A stretch of DNA of 64,000 bases from Enterococcus_D sp050529585 (GTDB lineage Bacteria > Bacillota > Bacilli > Lactobacillales > Enterococcaceae): positions 2,728,001 to 2,792,000 of the forward strand of contig NZ_CP172882.1 in the NCBI RefSeq assembly GCF_050529585.1, written 5' to 3'. Below, piece after piece: positions 35,186 through 44,100 of the stretch; within the stretch, counting starts at the first letter, position 1; each line of letters begins with the position of its first letter. Made by a program: the position numbers and the translations under genes. The notes under the pieces are model-generated. The model saw only the letters and a list, made by a program, of their open reading frames with translations, made no database searches and was not told where the DNA came from.

Positions 35186-36106
35186 CTAAAATGCCCAAAA
35201 GTACATCAATACGATATGGATCACCAACAATAATAAGGCGATCGGTGCTTGAGCTTTGATGACCCCATTTGCATCTTTCATTTCTAACAGGGCAACTGGC
35301 AGCGCATTGAAATTGGCTGCCATTGGTGTCAATAATGTACCACAAAAACCTGCGGTCATCGCTAAGGCTCCAGCAACAACAGGGTCACCGCCTTGCGCGA
35401 TCACAAACGGTACACCAATCCCAGCAGTAATCACTGTAAATGCCGCAAAACCATTTCCCATAATCATCGTAAAGATCATCATGCCCAAGCAATAAGCTGC
35501 AACACCCACAAAACGGTTGCCTTCTGGCACAACACCGGAAATTCCTTGTGAGATGACATCGCCAACACCAGCAGCATTAAAAATCACACCTAAAGCGGCC
35601 AACAACTGTGGCAAAATACCCGCGGTGCCGACTTGACGCAACATTCGATCAGAATCGTCTAAAACCGTTTTTGGTTTGGCACCAGTTATCGCGATCGCAA
35701 TCAATAACGCCAAAACAGAAGCGACCCCGATCCCTACTTGTCCGCCTAATGGCGTATAAGAAATCACAACGGCAATGACTGCCAGTGAAACGCATGGAAC
35801 AAAAATCAGACTGCCGATTTTTCTAGCTGAAGCTTCCGCCTTTTCCTCTTCTACATCAACGATTTTACCAATCTGTACTTGTTTAAACATCGTTAAACAA
35901 CCCATCAAGACGATCAAAATACCATCTATGATATAGGGAATAAAGTTCCCGAAGGCAAATACGATACCAAGTAATAGCCAAAATGCTGAAGTGCCTAAAC
36001 GCGTTGGGTGACTCGCTTCACGAAATACCCGTACCGCCGTCATGATTGACAACAAACCAATCAAAATATAAAAGAATTCCAAAATCCCATTGATGATATT
36101 TTCCAT
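35186..36106 (-). CDS. DUF979 family membrane protein
   Basis: 306 aa with about eight or nine hydrophobic segments and a Gly-rich C-terminal half (GNGFAAFTVITAGIGVPF; TAGFCGTLLTPMAANFN). The family is nearly always encoded next to DUF969, and the two probably make one carrier. Clustering with pcp and 5-oxoprolinase genes in other bacteria has led to the proposal that they carry 5-oxoproline. It directly abuts the DUF969 gene (ATG immediately after its stop). Confidence 0.85.
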   Translation of the reverse strand: MENIINGILEFFYILIGLLSIMTAVRVFREASHPTRLGTSAFWLLLGIVFAFGNFIPYIIDGILIVLMGCLTMFKQVQIGKIVDVEEEKAEASARKIGSLIFVPCVSLAVIAVVISYTPLGGQVGIGVASVLALLIAIAITGAKPKTVLDDSDRMLRQVGTAGILPQLLAALGVIFNAAGVGDVISQGISGVVPEGNRFVGVAAYCLGMMIFTMIMGNGFAAFTVITAGIGVPFVIAQGGDPVVAGALAMTAGFCGTLLTPMAANFNALPVALLEMKDANGVIKAQAPIALLLLVIHIVLMYFWAF

Positions 36107-36790
36107 CTATTCTGCCTCCTTTTTGCCGTATTTCTTCGCTAACTTCCGGTCAAACAAGACGTTTGAAACTGTTGCAATCACCAAAACGATCAATGCGATC
36201 GGCAATGAGGCTTGAGATACTGCACTTGCTGCTACATCATATCCTAGTGATTTCAGTGTACCGACAATCAACAAGACACCTGAAGCGGCCACAAAGGTAT
36301 TTTGGGCAAAAAAGTTCCCAAAGTTTTCATTGGCAGCAGCCCGTGCTTTGATTTTTTCTTGGTCTTTTTCTTCGATCTCGCCAAATTTATTCTCTGCTGC
36401 TGCTTGCGCCATTGGATTGACGATTGGGCGAATAAATTGTGTATGACCTTGAATTCTGATTGAGAAGAACCCAGCTACCTCACGAATAAATAAATACAAA
36501 CTTAAAAACTTACCTGGTGTTAATCCCTTGATTTTCTCGATCAAGATCACGGCTTGTTGTTTCAAGCCAAATCGTTCAGACAACCCGACCATCGGCAACG
36601 TTAATAAGAACAACGTCACTAGCCGATTGTTTACAAAAGCTTCCCCCAGCATTGTCAAAAATTCTGGGACTGATATGCCTGACACCAATGCCGTCACCAA
36701 TCCAGCAATGATCACGACAGCAATCGTATCTAACTTTAATAAGAAACCGACTAAGATGACTAAGATCCCAATTAATTTGATCCATTCCAT
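36107..36790 (-). CDS. DUF969 family membrane protein
   Basis: 227 aa with five or six hydrophobic segments and the family block FFSIRIQGHTQFIRPIVNPMA (about 113-133). Partner of DUF979 downstream. AGGGGGAAG lies 5 bases before the ATG. First gene of a DUF969-DUF979-pcp operon; inference is import or export of pyroglutamate or a similar acid. Confidence 0.85.
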   Translation of the reverse strand: MEWIKLIGILVILVGFLLKLDTIAVVIIAGLVTALVSGISVPEFLTMLGEAFVNNRLVTLFLLTLPMVGLSERFGLKQQAVILIEKIKGLTPGKFLSLYLFIREVAGFFSIRIQGHTQFIRPIVNPMAQAAAENKFGEIEEKDQEKIKARAAANENFGNFFAQNTFVAASGVLLIVGTLKSLGYDVAASAVSQASLPIALIVLVIATVSNVLFDRKLAKKYGKKEAE

Positions 36791-37105
36791 AAACTCTTCC
36801 CCCTAAGTTATTTATCGTAAAAGCTATTCTTAAGTATAATGCATTTTTAATCAGCAAAACATTGTTTTTAGAATATTCTCATGTTAAATCGTTTTCTATT
36901 TTCGTTATTAAATACACCAAAGAAACTATCTCCCTATGTTTCTCGATCAAAAACAGGTGATGTGTATAACAAGGTTTGCACGCAACAGCATCCTTAGGGC
37001 TACAGGATGTCACAATAAGTGGCCTAAAAAAAGCGCTCTGTTTCATTTACTCACAGCCAATGAACGGAAGATATGTTTTAATAAAAATATATAAAGGAGG
37101 TCATT
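36791..37105. other. Intergenic region between divergent DUF969 and XRE genes
   Basis: Promoters for both genes must lie here but none is clear-cut. A small hairpin CATCCT...AGGATG is at 36989-37009. No open frame with a ribosome site is seen other than the XRE gene's own start. Confidence 0.5.
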
Positions 37106-37720
37106 ATGGAATTTCATTTGATTTTAAAAGAAAAAAGAAAAGAACTTGGATTGACACAAGAAGAATTGGCTACAAAATTATCAGTCAGCAGGTCAGCTAT
37201 TTCTAATTGGGAAATCGGACGTAATTATCCGGATATCCAAACCTTAATCGTTTTAGCGAATACTTTAAATGTATCCATTGATTATTTATTAAACGAAGAT
37301 TTAGACATCGCACGAACATTTGATTCAGATCGAAAACAGAAAAAGCAGTTTAAATTGGCTACTATTTTTTTAAGTAGTATCCTCTTCTGTACACTATTTT
37401 TAACTGTTCATTTATTCATGACACGACAACCAGTCATCAAATGGATCAAAGAAAATGAGTCACCCACTCAGGAAGTCTCACTGTTTTCAAAAAAGGAGAT
37501 CAAACAGGCTTATGTCAAAAACAATATATTGCACATTGTTTTGGATAAACCCAGTGGATCAATCGGTTATTATTTGGAACACATTGGGGAAGAGCTATCT
37601 GTTGAAATCTATAAACAATATGATTTGGATGTAAACAATCATATCCCCCTTGAAGGTGTCATCAAAATCGATTTAACTGATTATGGTAAAACGAAGAATA
37701 TCAAGGTCTATTACAGTTGA
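37106..37720 (+). CDS. XRE-family regulator with a membrane anchor
   Basis: 204 aa. An N-terminal Cro/cI-type HTH (about 4-60; LTQEELATKLSVSRSAISNWEIGRNYPD) is followed by one membrane segment (about 84-105) and an extracytoplasmic domain of about 95 residues. This layout suggests a membrane-bound one-component sensor. The ATG has AAAGGAGG 6 bases upstream. No target is implied by the neighbours. Confidence 0.85.
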   Translation: MEFHLILKEKRKELGLTQEELATKLSVSRSAISNWEIGRNYPDIQTLIVLANTLNVSIDYLLNEDLDIARTFDSDRKQKKQFKLATIFLSSILFCTLFLTVHLFMTRQPVIKWIKENESPTQEVSLFSKKEIKQAYVKNNILHIVLDKPSGSIGYYLEHIGEELSVEIYKQYDLDVNNHIPLEGVIKIDLTDYGKTKNIKVYYS

Positions 37721-37775
37721 ATACAAAACTTTAACATCCTACACTGAGTGAAAGTTTTTTGGTTTAAACAAAGCA

Positions 37776-37819
37776 AAAAAGGAGTAGCCGTTGCTTGCAA
37801 AAGCGCCACCTCTCCTTTT
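37776..37819. terminator. Bidirectional terminator
   Basis: AAAAGGAG / CTCCTTTT arms with T runs on both strands, between the convergent XRE and GNAT genes. Confidence 0.65.
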
Positions 37820-37922
37820 AAATTGCCTTATTTATTTCTTCTAGATTGGATTTTGCTCAACATTCATCAGTCAGACTATCTATCAAATATAAAGTATTCA
37901 AGTTTTTTGCATCCAACTCATT

Positions 37923-38432
37923 TTAAAAGGTCAATTCTAATACTTCCGTAGAACGAAGATTGCCCAATTGATCTTTCCAATTATCTTCTTTTTTATGCAC
38001 AAACTTAAAGCCAACAGATTTATATAAGCCTAACGCTTTTTTATTTTCAGGAGCAACATTGATTTCTATTCTTTCACAATCCTTTTGCTTTTGCATCATT
38101 TTCAGCCCTTCTAAAAGGGCTTTCTTACCATAACCTTTTCCTTGATACTGAGACTCACCTATTTTAATATCAAAAGTATATGTATTGGTTGATATTTTGG
38201 CATAAGCAAATTCACCTATTTCTTTTTCAGCCTCACTTAAAATAATCAAAAAAGCTGCATCATCGGTTTCTTCATAATACTTTAAAGATTGTTCAATGTC
38301 TTTCTTTGCTATAGGCAATCCCAGAGGATAGCCGACAGACTGCATGATCTCTCCATTTGTCCACCACTCGAATATTTTGTCGATATCATGTTTAGTCGCA
38401 GGTCTTAATAGTGCATTTACTTTTCCAGACAT
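37923..38432 (-). CDS. GNAT family N-acetyltransferase
   Basis: 169 aa. The acetyl-CoA loop is QGKGYGKKAL (about 97-106), followed by the late motif N-x4-ALGLYKSVGF (about 129-141). It resembles the RimJ/AAC(6')-like subgroup, but no substrate can be named. Monocistronic. Confidence 0.85.
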   Translation of the reverse strand: MSGKVNALLRPATKHDIDKIFEWWTNGEIMQSVGYPLGLPIAKKDIEQSLKYYEETDDAAFLIILSEAEKEIGEFAYAKISTNTYTFDIKIGESQYQGKGYGKKALLEGLKMMQKQKDCERIEINVAPENKKALGLYKSVGFKFVHKKEDNWKDQLGNLRSTEVLELTF

Positions 38433-38509
38433 AAAGACTCCTTAACATCTCATATAGTCGTCCATTCATTCGTGTACATATCCCACAGAAAAAAAGTTTC
38501 CTCCTGCTT

Positions 38510-39574
38510 CTAAGCACTTGCCTGTCCTTTCATCTGTTTGCTCCGCAATTGGCCGCATGCTGCGTCGATATCGGTGCCATGTTCTTTGCGAATCACGCAG
38601 TTGATGCCATTCTTCTTCAGAATGTCGTAAAAGGCAGCAACATCTTCTTTTTTACTGCGGGCGTATTGATCGTGTTCACTGACGGGGTTATACGGAATCA
38701 AATTGACATAAGTCAATTTCTTCTTGTCTTTCAACAATGCCGCCAACTCCCGCGCGTGTTCAGGACGATCGTTGACATGGTCTAACATAATGTATTCGAA
38801 AGTAATACGGCGGTTGGTTTTTTCTAAATAATAATCAACAGCTGCCATCAATTTTTCGATCGGGAAGCTGCGATTGATCCGCATCATAGATGTTCGTACC
38901 TCATTATTGGGGGCGTGCAATGAGATGGCCAAATTGACTTGCAAGCCATTCTCCGCAAATTCTCTGATCTTATGCGCCAATCCACTAGTAGAAACAGTGA
39001 TATGGCGGGCGCCGATCGCTAGACCTTTGGGATCGTTGATGATCTGCAAAAAGTGCATGACGTTGTCATAGTTATCAAAGGGTTCTCCGATGCCCATGAC
39101 GACAACATGAGAAACCCGTTCTTCTTGTTGACGTTCATCAAAATAATGTTGCACCAACATGATTTGTGCCACGATCTCGCCGGCCGTTAAGTCTCGCTGC
39201 TTTTTCAGCAATCCACTGGCACAAAAAGTACAGCCGATATTACAGCCGACTTGAGTCGTCACACAAACAGACATTCCATATTCTTGCCGCATCAAAACAG
39301 TTTCGATCATATGGTTGTCTGGTAATTGAAATAAATATTTTACCGTACCATCACTGGATTCTTGTACGATCACTTGCTTCAAAGGGTTGATCACAAACGC
39401 AGCAGTCAATTTTTCGATCAAACTTTTGGGCAAATTGGTCATTTCTGCAAATGTCATGACCCTTTTTTCATACAACCATTCCCAAATTTGATTGGCACGG
39501 AATTTCTTTTCATTTTGTTCATTAAGCCACAAGGACAAAGATTCTTTGGTTAATCCATAAATAGAAGGGTTCAC
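38510..39574 (-). CDS. rlmN: 23S rRNA (adenine-2503-C2) methyltransferase RlmN
   Basis: 354 aa radical SAM enzyme that methylates A2503 of 23S rRNA and A37 of some tRNAs. The cluster motif CNIGCTFC (CxxxCxxC) and the C-terminal catalytic cysteine region (IDAACGQLR) are visible. I start at GTG 39574, 6 bases after AGAGGA; the longer frame begins at a TTG without a site. It is RlmN rather than Cfr by its N-terminal domain, PSIYGLTKESL. Confidence 0.95.
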   Translation of the reverse strand: MNPSIYGLTKESLSLWLNEQNEKKFRANQIWEWLYEKRVMTFAEMTNLPKSLIEKLTAAFVINPLKQVIVQESSDGTVKYLFQLPDNHMIETVLMRQEYGMSVCVTTQVGCNIGCTFCASGLLKKQRDLTAGEIVAQIMLVQHYFDERQQEERVSHVVVMGIGEPFDNYDNVMHFLQIINDPKGLAIGARHITVSTSGLAHKIREFAENGLQVNLAISLHAPNNEVRTSMMRINRSFPIEKLMAAVDYYLEKTNRRITFEYIMLDHVNDRPEHARELAALLKDKKKLTYVNLIPYNPVSEHDQYARSKKEDVAAFYDILKKNGINCVIRKEHGTDIDAACGQLRSKQMKGQASA

Positions 39575-39730
39575 AATTTTTCCTCTTTTCAAACTAGTCG
39601 CTACATACTATAACTGAAATAAAGGGTAAAAGCAACCCGTCATTTCAGCATTCATGGTAGACTTATGACATTTAGGATCAAAAGGAATTAACGCACAAAG
39701 TTGCTCAAATAGATGAATTATTTTTTGCAC

Positions 39731-39771
39731 AAATAAAAAACTGCTTAGATCCATCGATCATAAGCAGTTTT
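39731..39771 (-). terminator. Terminator of the alr-mazF operon
   Basis: AAAACTGCTTA / TAAGCAGTTTT stem followed on the minus strand by T-rich sequence (TTTATTTG). Confidence 0.8.
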
Positions 39772-39786
39772 CACTGAAAAGGTGTC

Positions 39787-40086
39787 TCACGGTTCAAATG
39801 ATTGTACCTTGCCATCTTGTACAACTAATTTTCCCCGCATTGGCGGCTTGATTTGCAGATATAACTGTAAAGTCAATTCTAGCGTATAGCTGTGTTCCCC
39901 TTGTTGGAAAACACCGTAATAGTGACTTGGATGATTTGTTTCTTCATATGTATGACTGACTAGGTAATAACCGCTTAGACCTGTTGTCTGCTGTTTCTTT
40001 GATTCAGAAAAGAAGCGGCGCACATGTTGATAAGTAAAAATAAATAATAGCAAAACGACGATCGTAATGAATAGATAACCAAGCAT
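39787..40086 (-). CDS. Small membrane-anchored protein of unknown function
   Basis: 99 aa: one N-terminal membrane helix (about 2-22), then a soluble beta-rich domain (YYLVSHTYEETNHPSHYYGV...). The ATG at 40086 is 6 bases after GAGGAGA. Its ribosome site overlaps the end of mazF, so it is last in the acpS-alr-mazF operon. It does not look like an antitoxin. Confidence 0.7.
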   Translation of the reverse strand: MLGYLFITIVVLLLFIFTYQHVRRFFSESKKQQTTGLSGYYLVSHTYEETNHPSHYYGVFQQGEHSYTLELTLQLYLQIKPPMRGKLVVQDGKVQSFEP

Positions 40087-40097
40087 CTGTTCTCTCC

Positions 40098-40469
40098 TCA
40101 AACTTGAATCGTTGATGGCGGATAGGCCGGTTCAACCCCAATGCTGACCATCAAGGCCGCATTGACTTCACCCATGATTTTTTCATCTAAATGACAAACT
40201 TTTTCTTTCAAGCGACATTTGTCGATCGTTCGAATTTGTTCCATCAGAATCACTGAATCCTTGCCGATTCCTGTACAATCGGATGAAATACCAATATGTG
40301 TCGGTAATTTCGGCTTAGCCATTTTTGCAGTGATCGCGGCAATGATCACGGTTGGACTAAAATGATTGCCCAAGTCGTTTTGAATAATCAGCACCGGACG
40401 GATCCCACCTTGCTCTGAGCCAACAACTGGTGAAAGATCCGCAAAATAAATATCTCCTCTTTTTACCAT
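40098..40469 (-). CDS. mazF: MazF/PemK family endoribonuclease toxin, no antitoxin gene next to it
   Basis: 123 aa. The family start RGDIYFADLSPVVGSEQGG-IRPVLIIQND and IRTIDKCRLKEK are present, so the active-site Arg and Thr/Ser regions appear intact. Such toxins cut mRNA at short motifs. In B. subtilis the cognate ndoAI lies between alr and ndoA; here only 9 bases separate alr from mazF, so no MazE can fit. An antitoxin elsewhere, or a role without one, must be assumed. Confidence 0.92.
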   Translation of the reverse strand: MVKRGDIYFADLSPVVGSEQGGIRPVLIIQNDLGNHFSPTVIIAAITAKMAKPKLPTHIGISSDCTGIGKDSVILMEQIRTIDKCRLKEKVCHLDEKIMGEVNAALMVSIGVEPAYPPSTIQV

Positions 40470-40478
40470 AGGACCACC

Positions 40479-41600
40479 CTAACTTTTGTATTCTCGCGGT
40501 ATACGCGCTGACAATGTACATGTAACTTCATAATGGATCGTATCTAATTGATCGGCCACATCTTGCATGGTAATGCATTTGCCATGATTTTCTCCAATCA
40601 ACGTCACCTTTGTGCCCACTGACATTTCTCGCGGCAAGCGGATCATCAATTGATCCATACATACGCGGCCAACAATTTCACAATATTCTCCTTCTACCAA
40701 TACTGAAAAACCTTGCATCTTACGCAACCAGCCATCCGCGTATCCGATCGGTACAGTACCGATCCACTCTTGCTGCGGCGTGATATATGTTTCACCATAG
40801 CTAATTCCGGACCCTTTTTCAAGCAATTTCACTTGGATCAAGGCAGAAACTAACGACAATGCTGGTTTTAAAGAAATAGGGGCTTCTAAATCATGGCCTG
40901 ATGGATTCAAACCGTACATCGCTACCCCATAACGAATCATATTGCCTACTGCTTGTTCATGCCATAATGCAGTCGCACTGTTGCTTGTATGAACATATCT
41001 CGGCAAATGCGGCAGTGTTGATAAGACTTCTTGAAAAAAAAGATGCTGTTGCTGCCAATAAGCCGTATCCGCTTGGTCTGCTGTTGAAAAATGCGTAAAA
41101 ATGCCTTCCCATTCAAATGCGGTATGCTGATCTAACCACTTGGCTGCCTCAGCAACAGCTTTTGCATCCAAAAAACCGATCCGTCCCATGCCTGTATCTA
41201 CTTTGATATGGGCTTTGAGCGGCCGCTCCAAGGAAACCTCTGCCAAATAATTTTCGGCTTCTTGCAACCACGCTTGACTAGCAACCGGGAAAGAAAAATC
41301 ATAAGATGCCAGCAATGGAATATCTTGTACTCCTACAACGCCCAGCAACAAAATCGGTGCATGAATCCCGGCTTCTCGTAATTCGATCCCTTCATCGATC
41401 GTTGCGACACAAAAGCCCGCAGCGCCTCCTTTGGCAGCGGCTTGCGCAGTTTCCACTGCGCCATGTCCATATCCATTGGCTTTGACCACCGCAAACAATG
41501 CCGTATCTTGTCCCAAGCGGGACCGTTCATTTTTGATATTTTCTGTAATTGCAGCGGTATCGATAATCGCTTTTGTCGGTCTATGACGTGCAACAACCAT
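40479..41600 (-). CDS. alr: Alanine racemase
   Basis: 373 aa PLP enzyme making D-alanine for the cell wall. The PLP lysine motif is VVKANGYGHG (K40), and the catalytic Tyr region is RYGVAMYGLNP, with a C-terminal beta domain. I start at the ATG with AAGGA 7 bases upstream, seven codons inside the longest frame. The chain ddl-murF-cshA-acpS-alr-mazF is the usual enterococcal order, so D-Ala synthesis and D-Ala-D-Ala ligation lie together. Confidence 0.96.
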   Translation of the reverse strand: MVVARHRPTKAIIDTAAITENIKNERSRLGQDTALFAVVKANGYGHGAVETAQAAAKGGAAGFCVATIDEGIELREAGIHAPILLLGVVGVQDIPLLASYDFSFPVASQAWLQEAENYLAEVSLERPLKAHIKVDTGMGRIGFLDAKAVAEAAKWLDQHTAFEWEGIFTHFSTADQADTAYWQQQHLFFQEVLSTLPHLPRYVHTSNSATALWHEQAVGNMIRYGVAMYGLNPSGHDLEAPISLKPALSLVSALIQVKLLEKGSGISYGETYITPQQEWIGTVPIGYADGWLRKMQGFSVLVEGEYCEIVGRVCMDQLMIRLPREMSVGTKVTLIGENHGKCITMQDVADQLDTIHYEVTCTLSARIPREYKS

Positions 41601-41654
41601 GTGTGATTCCTTCTTTCTCACTGATCCTGTTGATTTGTTTTTATACGCCCAGTG

Positions 41655-42020
41655 TCACTTTGCAGTGGGCACTTCTAAGATGATTTGGGCAAAAGCCGTA
41701 TCATTGGTATGGGTGATGCTGACAAATATCAGACTTAATGGGTATGGCGCCTTAGTGACGACGGGTGCGCCCACTTCATTCGTCAAGACCTCTAAATCAT
41801 GAAAAGATAGTTTGCCAATCCCTGTCCCCCACGCTTTAGAAAAGGCCTCTTTGCAAGCATAGCGTCCTGCCAAAAACTCTACTTGCCGTTTCAAGGGCAA
41901 TTTATTGAACAATATCATCTCGGGCTCTGTTAAAATACGTGTGATAAAGCGGGGCTTTTGCTCAATCAATTCTTTGATTCGTGACAATTCCACCGCATCG
42001 ATGCCTATTCCTTTGATCAT
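41655..42020 (-). CDS. acpS: Holo-[acyl-carrier-protein] synthase
   Basis: 121 aa, the standard length. It transfers 4'-phosphopantetheine from CoA to ACP for lipid synthesis. The metal-binding GIDAVEL near residue 6 and RYACKEAFSKAWGTG (about 67-81) are conserved. The start ATG has GGAGAG 9 bases upstream; the longer frame adds 13 residues without a site. Located 54 bases before alr. Confidence 0.95.
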   Translation of the reverse strand: MIKGIGIDAVELSRIKELIEQKPRFITRILTEPEMILFNKLPLKRQVEFLAGRYACKEAFSKAWGTGIGKLSFHDLEVLTNEVGAPVVTKAPYPLSLIFVSITHTNDTAFAQIILEVPTAK

Positions 42021-42179
42021 CTTTGTCTTCTCTCCAACTATTGTCAATCGTAGCTGCAAAAAAATCAGCGCAACTACTTCAGCTAGTTACCATTCTACCA
42101 AAAAATCGGCGAAATACCATGCCTAACTATCTTCTTTACCATTTGATTATAAAATACGCAGCAGATCACGATCAAATCG

Positions 42180-42261
42180 AAAAAAAAATGCCATAAGTCT
42201 GATCGACGCTGGCAGGTCTTAAAGATCGATCTTAAGGCCTGCCAGTATCCATTGACTTATG
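42180..42261 (-). terminator. Terminator of cshA
   Basis: A two-tier hairpin: outer CATAAGTC/GACTTATG, inner CTGGCAGG/CCTGCCAG around a further palindromic loop, followed on the minus strand by a run of T after GGCA. Confidence 0.85.
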
Positions 42262-42278
42262 ACACAATGATTCTATTC

Positions 42279-43814
42279 TTAATCTTGATTGTTGCGGATC
42301 ACAAAACCGCGTTTTTTGTCGTTGCTGCGACGATTGTTGCGTTTTGCACCATCTTTAGCATAGTTGCCGCGGGCTTTATTGCCACCGCCATCTTTGCTGT
42401 AGTTGCCGCGATTGCCGCCTTCTTTACGGTTGCGATTGCCACCATTATTGTTGCTGCGACGGCCATTTTTATTGCCAAATGATTTTTTCCCTTGAGGAAG
42501 CGGACGTTCTGGCGTGATCTTGACTGGCGCTTGGTCAGCAGGATCTTTCGCCATTGTTTTCAACAACAACGCAGCTAAGTCTTGGGCTGAATACCGTTCG
42601 ACTAGATCATCAGCCGCTTGCAAGTATTTATCTAAACCATTTTCATCCATTTTGGTTTCTACTGCTTCTAATGCCGCACCTAATTGGCCTTTGAAGGCTT
42701 CTTTTTCGGTTGGTGGACGTAGCGGTGTCATCCGTTTTTTGGTCAAGTTTTCGATGACATGCAAATAGCTCATTTCATTTGGTGTCACGAAAGTAACGGA
42801 CATTCCGCCTTTACCGGCACGGCCAGTACGACCGATTCTATGCACGTAGCTTTCAGGATCTTGTGGAATATCGTAGTTGTATACGTGGGTCACGCCTGAG
42901 ATATCCAAACCGCGGGCAGCCACATCTGTTGCCACTAAAATATCTAAGTTCCCACTCTTGAATGAACGCAAAACGCTCATCCGTTTTTGTTGAGAAAGAT
43001 CCCCATGGATACCTTCAGCTTTGTAACCGCGGGCTTCTAGACCACGAGCCAACTCATCCACGCGACGTTTGGTCCGACCAAAGACAATCGTTAATTCTGG
43101 TGTTTGAACATCCAGTAAACGTGTCATCACATCAAATTTTTCGAAATCTTTAGAACGTACATAATATTGATCGATCAAATCTGCAGTCATTTCTTTGGCT
43201 TTGATTTGGACGTGTTCAGGTTCTTTCATGAACTTGACACCAATATTTTTGATTGCTGGCGGCATAGTAGCTGAGAACAATAATGTTTGACGAACATCTG
43301 GTACTTGGCTGATGATTTTTTCGATATCTTCCAAGAAGCCCATGTTCAACATTTCATCCGCTTCATCTAATACAAGCGTTTCAACCGTACCTAATTTCAA
43401 GGTGTGGCGGTTGATATGATCCAACATACGTCCTGGTGTCCCTACAACAATATGTGGACGGTCTTTTAATTGGCGGATTTGGCGACCGATATCGGCACCA
43501 CCGTATACAGCTTGAACACGGATTTTTTTGTCTTTCCCTAAACGATACAACTCTTCTTGGGTTTGGATAGCTAATTCACGGGTCGGCGCAATCACTAAAC
43601 CTTGTAATTGTTGGTTTGTCGGGTCAATTTTTTCTAGCATTGGCAAACCGAATGCAGCTGTTTTACCAGTACCAGTTTGTGCTTGACCAATCACATCTCT
43701 GCCTGCTAAGGCTAACGGAATCGTTGCTTCTTGAATGGGTGTTGCTTCTTCAAAGCCGGCACGCTCAACAGAAGTCAATAATTCGTTGGATAATTCTAGA
43801 TCTTTAAATTTCAA
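42279..43814 (-). CDS. cshA: DEAD-box RNA helicase CshA
   Basis: 511 aa. Walker A AQTGTGKT (45-52), PTRELA (78-83), DEAD (150-153), SAT (181-183) and HRIGRTGRAG are all present, with a basic Gly/Asn/Arg-rich tail (about 430-511) that binds RNA. CshA is the helicase of the Gram-positive degradosome and aids ribosome assembly in the cold; PNPase is encoded in this window too. It begins with TTG, 6 bases after AGGAGG. The untranslated leader is about 235 bases long, suggesting post-transcriptional control. Confidence 0.95.
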   Translation of the reverse strand: MKFKDLELSNELLTSVERAGFEEATPIQEATIPLALAGRDVIGQAQTGTGKTAAFGLPMLEKIDPTNQQLQGLVIAPTRELAIQTQEELYRLGKDKKIRVQAVYGGADIGRQIRQLKDRPHIVVGTPGRMLDHINRHTLKLGTVETLVLDEADEMLNMGFLEDIEKIISQVPDVRQTLLFSATMPPAIKNIGVKFMKEPEHVQIKAKEMTADLIDQYYVRSKDFEKFDVMTRLLDVQTPELTIVFGRTKRRVDELARGLEARGYKAEGIHGDLSQQKRMSVLRSFKSGNLDILVATDVAARGLDISGVTHVYNYDIPQDPESYVHRIGRTGRAGKGGMSVTFVTPNEMSYLHVIENLTKKRMTPLRPPTEKEAFKGQLGAALEAVETKMDENGLDKYLQAADDLVERYSAQDLAALLLKTMAKDPADQAPVKITPERPLPQGKKSFGNKNGRRSNNNGGNRNRKEGGNRGNYSKDGGGNKARGNYAKDGAKRNNRRSNDKKRGFVIRNNQD

Positions 43815-44056
43815 ATGGATCCTCCTATTTGGTCATCCTACAGATGCCTGTTTTTATCATTGAAGCGTAGTTAGTTCTTCACGAAACACAAGAGCAGTCC
43901 AGTTACTCTTATCTTTCTCTTGGTACCGAAAAACCGCTTCTCGAAGGCATTATAAAAGGCTAAAACAAAAAATACATGCTTCAGCCATCATTTATCTCAA
44001 AACGTCAATGTTTTTTTACAGTAATCATTCTGTGCTTCATCTTTCGGCGTTAGATA

Positions 44057-44085
44057 AGTATAGCATAAATTGAAAGTTTCAGCAA
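44057..44085 (-). promoter_or_regulatory. Promoter of cshA
   Basis: On the minus strand TTGCTG, 17 bases, TATACT with TGC before it (extended -10). It lies about 240 bases upstream of the cshA start. Confidence 0.65.
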
Positions 44086-44100
44086 GATTTCAATTCTGTT

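Noticed and set aside
40479..41600. Membrane-bound serine racemase (VanT-like)
   Set aside because: There is no N-terminal membrane domain; length and motifs are those of plain alanine racemase.
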